Source: Lantana camara
Taxonomy: Eukaryota; Streptophyta; Magnoliopsida; Lamiales; Verbenaceae
Direction: 5' to 3'
Assembly (NCBI GenBank): GCA_037501455.1
Contig: CM074863.1
Coordinates: forward strand, 14,008,001-14,072,000
Length of the DNA: 64,000 nt
The position numbers and the translations under genes were made by a program. Positions 24,869-37,196 of this stretch are shown here, piece after piece (the stretch's first letter is position 1; every line of letters starts with the position of its first letter). Under the pieces are notes generated by a model that was not told the DNA's origin, searched no databases, and saw only the letters and a program-made list of their open reading frames with translations.

Positions 24869-25819
24869 GGTGAGTAAAAATTATATTATAAAATATTCTA
24901 AATCACGGATTAGAAACGTGGAAAATATTTACTCATTTCAAGGAAAAAAATAATCGTTACATAAGATCTTCCAAAAAAAGAAAAAAATAATAAACTAATG
25001 ATTCAAATAATAATTATTACAAAGACAATTAGGCATGATAATCAGATGAGCATTAATTAAAGAGAGGTCAAGTTTCATTGTCATAACCACTTGATTGCGA
25101 TTACAATGTCTGACCTTTTCGGCTATAACTATTCCAATGAATCTGATCTACTCCGCTTAACCTAGTAATTAATTAATCAATAATTACTTAATTAATCCCA
25201 CCTACTTAAATAATGTTTACAAAATAAGGCAACGAATACGGTAATCCAAAAGCGGCCATGACACCTCATCCAGGCTGCGGCTACTACTCACTCACACGCG
25301 CTTTGCACGTGCTTAAAGTTATGTCTGTGAAGCTGCACAGCTAACCCACGGCGCATGCTAGCATCAACCCAACAATAAATTTGAATTTTTAAACAGCTAC
25401 CACACATATATAAAATATAAATATAAATATAACAAGAAAGAAAACACACAGAAAATGACACCTAATTTCCCCTCCATTTTTCTCCACCTCTGCAAAATCT
25501 GAGCTTAGGGTTTTCCAAAATTTATCCCCTTCTTGTTCCTCCGAAAATTTTGAATTTTTATGGAATTTCGTGAATAAACGGAATAAATAAATCGTTGGTT
25601 TGAATTTCGTTGAGCCAATAATTTCGTAGGGTTTTTCTACATTTCCCCTTTACTTGGGTCTGAAATCCCCATTTGGAATGAAGTTCGTCCCACATTTCTG
25701 AGAACAATGAGGGAATCTGTGGGTCTGCTTCGAGATTCGACCTTTGGTTGAGTTTCTTTCTTTCTTTTTCCCCTGTTCTTTTCGAATTCTTGGGTGGGTC
25801 AGATTAGTAAATAAAGAAA
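24869..25819 (+). other. upstream region and 5' leader of the DnaJ gene
   Basis: Spacer between MULE-1 and the DnaJ start codon. The last 350 bp become T/C-rich with runs such as 'ttctttctttctttttcccc', as is common in plant 5' leaders. No TATA box is convincing and no other gene is seen. Confidence 0.5.
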
Positions 25820-28800
25820 ATGCCGGGGCATAAGCCTAAAGCAGAGAAAGAAGATGCGGAGAAGCAGCTGCGGAGAGACCCTTACGAGGTATTGGGAGTC
25901 AACAGGAATTCTACTGATCAGGAAATTAAAAGCGCCTACAGAAAGTTGGCTCTGAAGTACGTCAGTTTTAGTTTTTATTATCATTTTAGTGTTGAAATCT
26001 ATGTTTTTGAGCTGGTTTTGGTTTATTTTGTGAATTTTAAAGCCCTATGTGAATTATTTTAGCTGTGTTCGGTGTATTATTATATTTTTATATTAGTTAT
26101 GAGCGTAACATATGAAGTGTGATAAAAATGAGTATTAGTGGACGAGAACTCTCTTAATTTTTTTTTTAATATAGATTTGGTAATTAGTTTATCCTTTGAA
26201 TGGATAGTAGATACACCTAACCATCATTACGTTATTGATGGCCATTGTTGTGTTTTTGTTGTTGGTACTAGTTGATGATATCTTGTGAAGTTTTCATCGT
26301 AGAAGGGAACCAAAGTATGTGAAATTTTGAAACAAGTTTGTGGTAGAGACTCGCTGTACTCTTCGATTCACTTGTAAAAATTCTACTGTTTGAGTCACAT
26401 GGTTGGACGGTAGGACATGAGCCAAGAGAAAACTTATTGAACCCAACAATTAAATCCTCTATACTTTAGTAGTGTAGTTTTCATTGATCCTGTTAACGAA
26501 AACTTCTTCACGTGTTTCTTTTTAGTTGTATTTGTGTACATTTGTCTGTGGCCTAGTTCTTTCCGAGACAAAAGATTTATCTGTTGTTTATGCATCTTTT
26601 TCCAAACTGTAGGTACCATCCAGACAAAAATGCAAATGACACTAAAGCTGCTGATATGTTCAAAGAGGTCACATTCTCATATAACATTTTGTCTGATCCA
26701 GATAAAAGGCGGCAGTACGATACAGCCGGTTTTGAGGTCAATATTTCTGAAGTCACCCTTTTATAAATATCAGTTTGAACATTAAATAACCTTCAGATTA
26801 TTGATTATAGTTTGCAACTCGAATTTATACCTTTTGTCAGGCTATTGAATCAGAAAGCCAGGAACTGGAATTGGATCTCTCAAGTTTAGGAACCGTCAAC
26901 ACAATGTTTGCTGCCATATTTAGGTTAGTGGGTTACTAGCCTCAATGCTGTTCCCATAGTGTCATGTTCTTGATGGCACATAAAGTAATTTTACCATGTT
27001 TCTGCAATCAGTAAGCTTGGAGTTCCTATCAAAACTACAGTATCAGCAACTGTTTTGGAGGAAGCATTGAATGGTGTGGTAACAATTCGTCCACTTCCAC
27101 TTGGACAACCTTCATCTAAGAAGGTAGAATTATGCACCTCTGTTTTTTGCTCTGCAATAGCCTCAGATATGGTTTGTTCAAACTTCAAACTATTTCTTTT
27201 ACTTTTTTAAACAGGTTGAGAAGCAATGTGCTCACTTTTACTCTGTTACCATAACAGAAGAGGAAGCACGGGCAGGATTTGTTTGCAGAGCTTATTCTTC
27301 AGACAAAAGCAAGTTTAAGGTACACAAAGCTTTGTGGGTTTTACAACTTTTTGCAAATTGTTGGTTTCCGTTTCCTCGTGAGTATTGTTGCTTTGTTTTT
27401 ATTTTTTTATTCCGTTAACAAAAGAATCCTTCTTGTGGGCATACTTTCTGTGGCTAACTATTTCAGTGAGAGTGATACTTGACTTGATATATCTTATTTT
27501 ACTGACTTCTATTTAATATCATATTACCAATTTTCTTGAGGGAACAATGGCCATGAAACACTGTATCTCATTATATTGACTAAACACATGGGGATTCTAG
27601 ACCGAGGGAATTATATAATATTCTTGTTCTCATGAGGGCTGAATACATTTGTCTAAGGCTTGAACCTTTTGTCATCCTGAAAGTGTGGTTCTGAGTTGAA
27701 ATGATTGATTTTGTAATTTGAGAAGAAAACCTACTCCCGGCGCTGATTGTGCATAGTGATTGGTGAATTTAACCATCTGAAGAGGTTTGCATAATGAGAC
27801 TTTGAGATGAGTTAAACAAAATTTCTTTGTCTCTGAGCTTTTGCTTTGTTCAGATCTTCTCAAACAATTGGACACTGTTTATGCGATCAACTCTCAACTG
27901 TCAATTCATAACCAATCCATTCTTATTTGAACAAGAGACACCTATAGTTCACTTAGTACCCTTTAAATTGGTTTGCTATTGAAACTTAACTTTTCTATCT
28001 TAGAAACCTTGTATTCATTCGTAAGATATGACAACAATCTCATGAAATATAGATATCTTCATTATTTACCTTGGCATGAGAAAACCTTCTTTGTTTTGAT
28101 CATTTTTAATGTGAACTAAAACATACTACCAGTTAAATTAGAGGCTAAATGAATATCCAAAGTATTCTTTTATGAGCTTCTGAAGCACTGATACCATATT
28201 ACTTTTTAAGAATCTATTTTTTTGATGCTGAATTTACTTGATGTTCCAGCTACAAGAGTTGATTATCTTTAGCCATGAACAAATCTGAAATCTCAGTTAA
28301 GAGGCAATTCCATGAACATAATAACCCTATTATGGTCTCCCATAAACTGCTGTTGTTTCCTGGAATATTGTTACACTTTGAAAGAAGAACCCACCCACCC
28401 CTCACCCACAGAAGAAGAAACAAAAAAGATCGTTGGATTTTCTGTGAAAATTAAGTGGTTTTACCAAAAGAAATGGACAGGAATTTGATTAATGGGATTT
28501 TACTGCACCTACTTTGTGATTTTGTCAAGCTACATGATGCATTTTCATGCTTTGGGAATTGGAATGAATGGTTTGTAGTAGTTATGCTGTCTTCTTGGTG
28601 ATCTGAAATGTGAGCCTCCAGTCTTTGGATTTGACTTTCTTGTCATCCTCCCTTTATCTGAAATATGTCAAATTCACAACTGTAACACATGTATGTTGAT
28701 GGTGGTTAGTTTTCTGGCTATAGGACAATATTTATTTTCACCCAAAAAAAAAAAAAAGAAAAAAAAGACAATATTTATGAATCCTAAGTGACGAATTAAT

Positions 28801-30574
28801 GTTTCATACATGTTATTTTTTCTCTAATTGCATGGGCATTATAGTTAGATAAGTGCAAGGAGGTGTGTACTTGTGCTCCATTTCTAAGTCAACATGCTGC
28901 ATTCTATACTCTTTAATATTCAAATCTACTTGTGCTATGATATGTTTCTTAGTTGTCTTCATTAAGCTCTTTTGGATTGCACAGTTATTGTACTTTGATC
29001 GGGAAGACGGTGGCGGACTAAGTCTTGCTTTACAGGTAAAAGATATCTCATCCTAGTTTCTGCATTTCCTTCTGCATGGAATATAAAGCTACAACTAACC
29101 TTTTTTTTTTTTCTGTTTTGGAAATTTGTGCACTTTATGATGTTTTGTTTTAGTATCATTTCCACTAAATTATGATACCCTTTTGATTGTAGGAGGATAG
29201 TTCAAAAACAGGGAAGGTCACATCGGCCGGGATGTATTTTCTAGGGTTCCCCGTGTACCGAATGGACCCAACCCATAACTCGGTAAGTAAGCGTGATCTG
29301 TTGAAAATGCAAATAAATACATTTTAGTTGATATTTTAATTTCTTATTAATTTCAGACGGCAGCTGTAAAAGATCCGGATGCTGCTTTCTTCAAAAAGCT
29401 GGATGGATTTCAGCCATGTGAAATAAATGAATTGAAAGCTGGCACCCATTATTTTGCAGTTTATGGTACCCACATTTCTTAGTAATTTGTCTGAATTTCC
29501 TTAAGATGTGTGAGTGGTTAAGTTTTTTGAACAATTTACAATTGCTTAGGTGATAATTTTTTTAAAAGCGTAAGCTATACCATAGAAGTTCTTTCTGCTG
29601 CACCTTTTCCTGAAGAGAAGGAGAACCTCAGATCCGTTGAAGCTGAAATTTTGTCAAAAAAGGCCGAACTTTCTAAATTTGAGACCGAGTACAGGGAGGT
29701 ACGTGATCAATATACTCTATAGCATAATTAGCATATCTGTCTATATTGGGTGAACTACGTTCACAACCCTCGAGGTTTGAAGTTAGATAGAATTACAAAA
29801 AATGTCCTTCACATTTGGAAAATTACATGCATACCCCAAATATTTCAATATGCATGTAAAAATAGATGGTTTGTGTGAAGAATCGAAAATATCCTCAGGG
29901 ACCTCAGTAAACATTTCAAACATCGGGGTCTAGTTGTAAAACTTGCAAATGAAGAAACTGAATCATGAATAACTCGTGCTCATTTTAAAATTTTAATTTA
30001 TTACGATGAACTGCTCATGGCACTTGGTCCTAAAATAAGTTGCAAGATAATTTCGCTCGTAACGAAATCCAGGTGTTGTACGTTATTCGCAAACAAGATA
30101 TTATTCTATAATTTCTCTGAAACTCAGGGTGTAGTTGTTATTCGGCCTATATATCTTTATGTGAAGCTGCTTTTCTTCTTATTTTCTAAAACTGGATTGT
30201 TAAATAGGTTCTTACTCAATTTACGGAGATGACAAGTAGATATGCTCAAGAAATGCAAGCAGTAAGTAGTATCTTCGAAAATCACCAATAACGACCCCTT
30301 TCTTTATTTGTTTATTTATCTATTTATCTTGATATTGTGTTTACAGATTGATGATCTTCTTAAAGAGAGGGATGACATACATGCTTCTTACACGACTCTT
30401 CCACAAATGAAACGTAGCAGCAGTAGTCGGGGCAAGAACAAGCCAATATTCAAGGAAAGTGAAGATGGTGCCGGGAGAGAGAAAAAGCACTCTTCTAGAG
30501 AGAGAACGAAGAAAAAGAAATGGTACAATCTTCACTTAAAGGTTGACAAAAGGAAGCCTTGTGGAATGGAATGA
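25820..30574 (+). CDS. ATJ16: chaperone protein DnaJ 16-like (ARG1/ARL family J-protein)
   Basis: Eleven exons: 25820-25956, 26613-26736, 26841-26923, 27012-27123, 27215-27319, 28985-29035, 29193-29282, 29357-29465, 29550-29698, 30208-30261, 30347-30574. All introns are GT..AG, and the sum is 1,242 nt (413 aa). Residues about 19-84 form the J domain with the HPD triad at 48-50 ([10 protein letters not shown]), which stimulates Hsp70 ATPase. The middle part ([41 protein letters not shown]) and the predicted coiled coil (about 280-345, ending [17 protein letters not shown]) are hallmarks of the Arabidopsis ARG1/ARL proteins. The tail is basic and ends [17 protein letters not shown], and the N terminus [20 protein letters not shown] is closer to DnaJ 16 than to ARG1. 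ARG1 and ARL2 act in gravity signalling, but the role of DnaJ 16 is less clear. Intron 5 is long (1,665 bp). MULEs flank the gene on both sides. Confidence 0.93.
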
Positions 30575-31335
30575 ATATGGCTGTACTCTTCTATATGAAT
30601 CGTCCTCTCTGTTTTCTGCCACAGAAGTAACCATTTTCATGTGTTGTAAATTGAATATCTCATTCTTTTAATATTAGCGAAAATCTGAAACAGGGTAAGA
30701 TGGTAGCATCTTTTTGGCCCTTTGAAGTTGTCTTCAAATTTGTACTATTTATGGTTTGTGTATACCAATATTCCAGGTTCAATTACGCATCAATTGATAA
30801 TATCGCAAAAGTTAGGCAGCAACAATTCCCTGAATTGCAGTATCTATCTTGATAAGTACGCATCGAGTTATAATGTCGTGGAAATCAAGTATTTTACATG
30901 CTAATTAGTTGGAATGTACGAACACTTCTTGAAATATGGTGATTTTAGTATTGTATTACTATGATATGAACTTCTTAAAATGTCATCATCAATGTTGTGT
31001 TGCGTTGAATACTGTGTGTCATATCAAACTTCTTAAAATGTAGTCGTGCAATGTTGTGTTATGTTGAAAATGCATATTGTGTCATCATAAATGTTGTGTT
31101 GAATACTGTGTCATAATGCATTAATGTGTTGTATTAAATAATGTACGGAATATTGGTCGTACTATCTTGATATTGTTGATTAGGTCGCATGAGCCCATAT
31201 GATTATTTGTTCAATTTGTTGATTACATTGTGTAAACTCAAATATTGAGTTCAGTTTGGACTTTGTACGTATTCAATCTTTTCGTGTGTACGAAGTTTGA
31301 AGTCCGAATTAACAATAAATAGAGCGATACCCTAA
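30575..31335 (+). other. 3' region of the DnaJ gene and spacer
   Basis: The 3' untranslated region of the DnaJ gene, then AT-rich spacer. Around 30970-31110 a phrase of the type 'cttaaaatgtcatcatcaat / gttgtgttgaatactgtgtc' recurs about three times with changes, forming a decayed short tandem repeat. No further gene is seen before the duplication of MULE-2. Confidence 0.55.
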
Positions 31336-31345
31336 ATGTATTGTT

Positions 31346-31494
31346 GGGAAAATTGCAAAATCGGTATACCAACTACCCCCAATTTGCAGATTTGGTACAC
31401 GATCTTTTCCGGCAGCAAAAATACCCTTCAACTTCCCAAAAGTTGCAAAACAGTGCACATTTTCGCCGGAGATCCACTAACCCCTCGGAAATCC
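31346..31494 (+). repeat. MULE-2 left terminal inverted repeat
   Basis: About 149 bp, matched in reverse by 37038-37186 with about three substitutions by eye. Homology fades just beyond 'cctcggaaatcc'. Confidence 0.92.
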
Positions 31495-31762
31495 GACCCG
31501 CAATCATATGTGGCAATATTTTTAATTATGTGGCCAAACCACCATACCAACGTGGAAAACCACTGTACAAGTGGCAAAAACTTGGAGTAAAAATAAAAGA
31601 AAATGACACATATTCATATAACTTTTGGGGGGAAATTTTCCCTCCCATTACCATCAAATCGGGAAAATTACAAGCCACCCCAACATTGTTGACTTAAATA
31701 TTTAATGGCTGAATTATTATCATTTGTTCATAATACCAAGAAGCTCCAACATCATCCCTTCA

Positions 31763-32244
31763 ATGGCCACTCACAGCGCAACTAGTTATTCAAGCACACG
31801 AGGGCAAGGATGGTTTGAAACTCATGAAAGAGTTTTGTGTTTCTGTGGTGAGGCAGCAGCTGTTCGAACTGCTTGGAGAGGAGACCACCCAGGGCGCCGC
31901 TTCATATCATGCCAATCTCAGGTTATATTGACCAAATAAATTCCCAATCTTGAAACTTGAGATGTACACTTTTGAATCTCTGTTTTTGGCTTCTCTTGTG
32001 CGTACAGAGATGCAAATTCTTTAGGTGGTGTGATCCTCCAATGTGTGATAGATCCAAGGTTATCATTCCTGGGTTGCTGAAGAAAATTAACAGCCTTGAG
32101 GAAGATTTTGAGAAATTGCAAATGACCCTTCGTGAAGCCAACATGAAGTTGGAAAAACGCACTCAAACTTGTCTTGCAGCGTGTGTGGTGATTTGTTTGT
32201 TGGTTGTGATGCTTGTAGGGAAGGGAAAAACTGTTGGTTTATGA
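31763..32244 (+). CDS. GRF-type zinc finger / coiled-coil / membrane-anchor protein of MULE-2
   Basis: Two exons, 31763-31921 and 32008-32244, joined in phase 0 across an 86-bp GT..AG intron, giving 131 residues. The intron falls inside the zf-GRF domain, between FISCQSQ and RCKFFRW. Putative zinc ligands are C26, C28, C50 and C55, and the signatures GRRFISC and CKFFRWCDPP match the MULE-1 protein. Residues about 75-104 form a likely coiled coil (INSLEEDFEKLQMTL...), then a membrane helix at about 106-123 (CLAACVVICLLVVMLV). It starts about 270 bp inside the left TIR and converges on the transposase. The frame is open even though the transposase of this element is broken. Function is unknown. 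Conservation between two different MULEs argues for an element-encoded role. Confidence 0.82.
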
Positions 32245-32695
32245 ACATGTACATTTGATGTTGCTCTAGGGTGTAATCCTTAGTTGAAGGATTCAAGTTG
32301 GCAGTAATGTTTATGAATCTTATGTTTTCGGAATTTGAATGAATGAACTTATGTTTCTAGCTTGATTTTATGATTTATATCTCTGAAGCTTCGAATTCAT
32401 TGATTGTTTATCCTCTTGAATTTTAATGATCCACAAAGATAACACATAAAAAGTATAAAAATTGAATAAGTAAAATGGAGAGTAATGCAATAACTGGTAC
32501 GTATTCACATTACTTGAGTAAATTAAAAGGCATTCATAGAGGTTCCATAATATCCAGACAGAACATGCATTCTTGTGGATACAAAAGCTGCACCATATAA
32601 CTTGTTTAGTAGTGCAAGTTCAAAATGTGAATGCCAACATAAACATCTGCCAAAAAAGTAGCATTGTATCTAATAAAGTTTAGAAACTAAAGAAC

Positions 32696-35600
32696 TCAAG
32701 ACAAGGACAAGAACTTCTTTCCACCTTCCATGACAATTTTTTTAGTAGTCATAGGACTACTAACACTCTGCTGAGTGAGGAGTATGTCTTCATCAGTTAG
32801 GCTTGGTGGTACCCTCAATTTCAACCTGCTTGATTGCTTGCCTTTCTTGCCTCTTTTGATTACTTCTTTCGCGGCTCTTTGTATTTCTTCAACCCTAAAC
32901 AACTGTCTCTTTCTTCCTACCTTTTGACCACTGTTGCCCATACTTAGTTGCTCATACATTGAAGGCCCCGGTAAGGTTGGTTCATCAGTTATGCTGTACA
33001 AAGGTGCTTCATTAGGCACTGGCTCACTGACAATAGGTTCTTCTTGATCAACCCTTATTGGTGGGTGGATGACCTATATTACGAGTTAATGTGTTACACT
33101 CAGATAACAAGCAATGTATGTTATGAAAGGAGAAAAAATGTACCTGAGATAGATGTATGTCCAGCAAAGATTCATTTTCAGCCTCTTGTTCTTGTGTAGA
33201 TGCAGGGTGGACTTCATTTTCAGCTGTATGATTGTTTGGCCTATCTTCATGTGCAGTGGAAGGTTCTCCATGCCCCTGTCAAATTACAGTTAGAAGCTTA
33301 CATAGAACTGTTACAGTGGAAATAATGGAAATGTGCATAGTATCAAATTAAAGGTTGAAGCTTACACTCACAGCCCTTCTTATCAGATTATCTCTTTTGG
33401 CCTTAGCACTAGCTGGCAACTGCTCACAAAACAGAGCATTGTGGCCTGGTTGCCCACAATGACCACACTTTATGGTCTTCTGGAACCTTCTCAACTTCCT
33501 AATCACAGGACCTCTATTTTTTTTCTTCTTTGACTCCCTAGGCTCATCTATTCCCCTTCTTCTAAGCCTGGTTGGCCTCCCTGCCCTTCTTCCAAAATTG
33601 GGGGGTAATGTTGGAACAAAAAGTGTCTTACCCCAAACATCCTGTCCACTTATAGGCATGACCACTCCAGAATATGCCATTTTAAAGGAACTGACATTAT
33701 AGCATGCATCTACAAAATCCACTGGTTGCAACTTGGAGTGGTTTATTGCACTCAAAGCATGGGGACAAGGGATGCCTGTCAGTTGCCAACTCCTGCAACT
33801 GCATGTCCTAACACCTAAATCCACTGCATACTACCCACCATCACTGCATTGAATCTGATAATGCACCCTTGAGGCCTTGATTGGCCTGTAGCCACCAACA
33901 TTCTTACCATTTCTTTGCAGAATCAAAGAAATTTGTGGGCAAATTTGTCCTAACAAAAGAAAGATTGCAAAGTCATCACTTCATGAATTACATATAATCT
34001 TGACAGTAATATAAAAGTAAAAAATTTGCATTACATTACCTTCCCATGTATCAGCTGCCTCTCTACACTGATTCCATCTTTTCATCAAGTATTCTCTTAT
34101 CCACTCCAACATCGTTATTATGGGCTTATTTCTAGCTTCCAAAATACAACTATTAAATGACTCGCAGCAGTTATTAAGGTTGATATCACACTTACAGTGC
34201 TCAAGGAAATGGCTCTTGGACCACTCCCTAGGATGTTTATCTTGGAGCCATGTTGCAGCATCTGGGAACCTATCTCTTATTGCATTCATTGCACTCTTGA
34301 ACTCACTGACAGTGCATGAGTTTGCAGCCTTCCAAACTGCATTTTTAAGCACAAGACCTTTGTTTCCAGCAGACATCATATTAAGAACCAGATGCCTTAC
34401 ACAAAACCTCATCTCTGCAGCTGGGAATATTTCAGGTAATGCATGTATCAACCCTTTTTGCTTATCAGATATGAAAGTAAACCCAACACCATTCTCAATA
34501 TCTAAGTCTGCTTTCAAGACACTGAAAAACCAAGACCAATTATCCTTGTTTTCTACAGAAACAACTGCATATGCAATGGGAAAGTTTCCATTATCAGCAT
34601 CCACCCCAACTGCTGTTAACAAGATTCCACCATTAGGGCCTTTAAGGTGGCAGCCATCAACACCAATGATTGGTCTACAACTCTTAAATCCTTCTTTCAT
34701 AGCCCAAAAACAAACATAAAACTTAGCAAACCTCACCTCCCCATCCACATTGTCAGTCCCCAGAATTATTGTAGAACCAGGGTTAGTTGATCTCAACTCA
34801 TCTGCATAATCACAATTTAGTGAACTGCAATTTTGGATCACCTTGAAGTTTTTCAAGAGCTAAAGCTTTAGCTCTATATGCCTTATCTTTGGAAACTTCT
34901 ACATTCAATTTCCTCTCAATATCTGCTTTAAAACCCATAACATTCCTCTTTGCATCACTCTTAAACCAGGCAATGTATCTCTCTGCCAACCAGTTCACAT
35001 TCACATTGCTTACATACCAAGACTCTGCACATGTGTGTTCCAAACACAACTCCCTAAGTACCCAGGCCTCTTCATTCTCTGGAGTAGTACAGATCACCTT
35101 GACAACATTTAATTTGAATGGACACCCTCTTTCACTACATCTAATATAAACCCTTTTGCTGTCAGATCTCCTGCAAGGCAAGCTCCTCCTAGTCTTAACT
35201 GCATATGAATCTACACACATTTTGAAGTTCTCTTTACTTTTGAAAGTCTGACCTAAATCAAACTCAGGGTCAAATGTGTTAGCCTCATTGAACTCAATAA
35301 AAGAGTCAACCTCACCACCCTCTTCATCAGACACCCTATTCAGATTTAACCCATCTGCTTCACAACCTACAACATCTTCAACTTCATACTCCCCATTACT
35401 TACTTCACCCTCATCACAATTATCATACTTCTCTCCAACCTCAACATTGTCACTGACATTATGGCTAAAAAGGTTATCATCATCAGAGTCATTGCTTTTA
35501 TCAGGAATTTCAAACTCCTCATCATTTGACTCACTGTCCCAGACCACTTCATCAAAGTTTAACCACTCTACTTTTGTACCATCACAAACATCTCTCTGCA

Positions 35601-36684
35601 CAGTGTATTTTGGCTCACTCGCCAAATCATTGTACACATCATTAAGCAAATTCTCATCATCAGCAGAAGTATACTCATCATCAGCAGAAGTATACTCATC
35701 ATCAACATAGAAGTCCTCATCATCACTATCAGAATTAGTATAATCACTTAGACTAACTTGTTCTTGCAGATTATTGTGAGCCACATTTTGTTTTTTCCCA
35801 AATCGTCTCTCATATTCAGCTAACCATTCTGGAGAATCCTCAACTCTCATGAAGAATTGACTTTCTGAGAGAGTGTGCAAAGGAATGCTAGGATCCATAA
35901 AGTTAAAGTCTTGAAACTTCTGTTCAACCCCAACTCTCCCTTCATCCACCCCAACTCCCCCTTCATCAACCCCAACCTCAGCATTACCATCTCCAACTTC
36001 ATTAACAACTCTAACTTCCTCTTTACCCACATCATTTTTTACTGTCACCACAAACAAAGGAAACTCCCTACTCACTTTCAGATACTTTTTCCCATATTTT
36101 TTAAGTTCTGCATCATTTTTTATTAACATATGACTTGACTTAACAGCAGTGTAGACCAATTTCCTAGTCCCAACTTGTATTAAATCTTGAACGTATTCAT
36201 CAAAGCAATCAAATGTCAGTTTTTCTGTGTCCACATAGTCTACCTTACGCACCCTACCACCCACATAACAATCACTTTCTAACTGACCATTGTAGTGAAT
36301 AGACAAAGTCAAAGATGTGGACTCTGGATCTGTACAAAAGATGGAGACAACCATAAAATAAGCATCTGTTAATGGAGAAAGCTTGGATTATTTAATTTCT
36401 TCACCCACCACAGTCCAAAACAAAGTAGGGTCACATGCAAATAGTAAAACACACAAACTTGAAAAGGGGGACCATTAACAAGACACAAAGACCACACATG
36501 TCTCCAAATATTCCAAACTTTCTAAAAAGCAACAAATTCTCTGCATAACTTCATCAAAGCCTCAGGATTCTGTTTCATTTCACAGAATAAAAAAAACCAA
36601 CAGAAGAGCCAAGGATGGTTGAGAAAACTTACGATACAGAGGCGGAGGGGCATTCTCCATGCCCTTGCCACGATATCTCACCAT
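32696..36684 (-). pseudogene. MuDR-type transposase of MULE-2, broken
   Basis: Inferred exons: 36633-36684 (ending GKGMENAPPPLY), about 34041-36329, 33949 down to about 33373, about 33144-33276 and about 32696-33072. The first 303-bp intron sits at the same codon as in MULE-1, and exon 2 opens with ATCCAGA in both. The order is PB1-like domain, long acidic linker (with a tandem YTSADDE repeat), MuDR binding region, DDE region (VDGCHLKG, SDKQKGL, CESFN), SWIM finger (CSCRSW...CPHA) and zinc knuckle (CGHCGQPGHNALFC). A two-base loss near 34810-34812 turns the expected KLWDYADEL into a stop, and a TAG at 33831-33833 interrupts the SWIM region where a Gln codon is likely. It cannot give full-length transposase. 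The C-terminal exon borders are the least certain. Confidence 0.85.
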
Positions 36685-37037
36685 TGTCGCCTTCTTCAAG
36701 TGCTAATGTCCCAAGATCTTCGACGCACAAGCTTTCTATCTCTTCGGATAGTGAAATTTTGCAGCAAATCTCTCTAACTTTTGGGTTTTCGGAAACGGGA
36801 AAATGGGAGTTCAAAGGTTCTGGAGAATTTCAGAGAGAGGTTATGTGGGAATTCAAAGCGTCTCAGGGGTAATTAGGATTTTATTTTTGATTTTGGATTA
36901 ATTTTTTTGGCTGATGAAGGTGTTGGTTTCAAATCACACGTAATTTCCATGCTGGCACAATTTTGTATACGTGGTGCTGACATAACAATGATCTGGCTTA
37001 AACTGACATGTCATGGGCGGTTTTAACAAAAAAGGGT

Positions 37038-37186
37038 GGATTTCCGAGGGGTTAGTGGATCTCCGGCGAAAATGTGCACTGTTTTGCAACTTTTGGGGAG
37101 TTGAAGGGTATTTTTGCTGCCAGAAAAGATCGTGTACCAAATCTGCAAATTGGGGGTAGTTGGTATACCCATTTTGCAATTTTCCC
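37038..37186 (-). repeat. MULE-2 right terminal inverted repeat
   Basis: Reverse copy of 31346-31494. The transposase start codon at 36684 lies about 350 bp inside. Confidence 0.92.
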
Positions 37187-37196
37187 ATGTATTGTT

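Larger units (their letters stand above)
31346..37186 (-). mobile_element. MULE-2: older Mutator-like element with the same two-gene layout
   Basis: 5,841 bp with inverted ends GGGAAAATTGCAAAAT... and a 10-bp duplication ATGTATTGTT (31336-31345 and 37187-37196). The TIRs are unrelated in sequence to those of MULE-1. The content is parallel: a plus-strand GRF finger/TM gene inside the left TIR and a minus-strand PB1-like/MuDR/DDE/SWIM/knuckle transposase inside the right TIR. The transposase has a frameshift and a stop codon, so this copy cannot move itself. Strand is given for the transposase. Confidence 0.92.
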
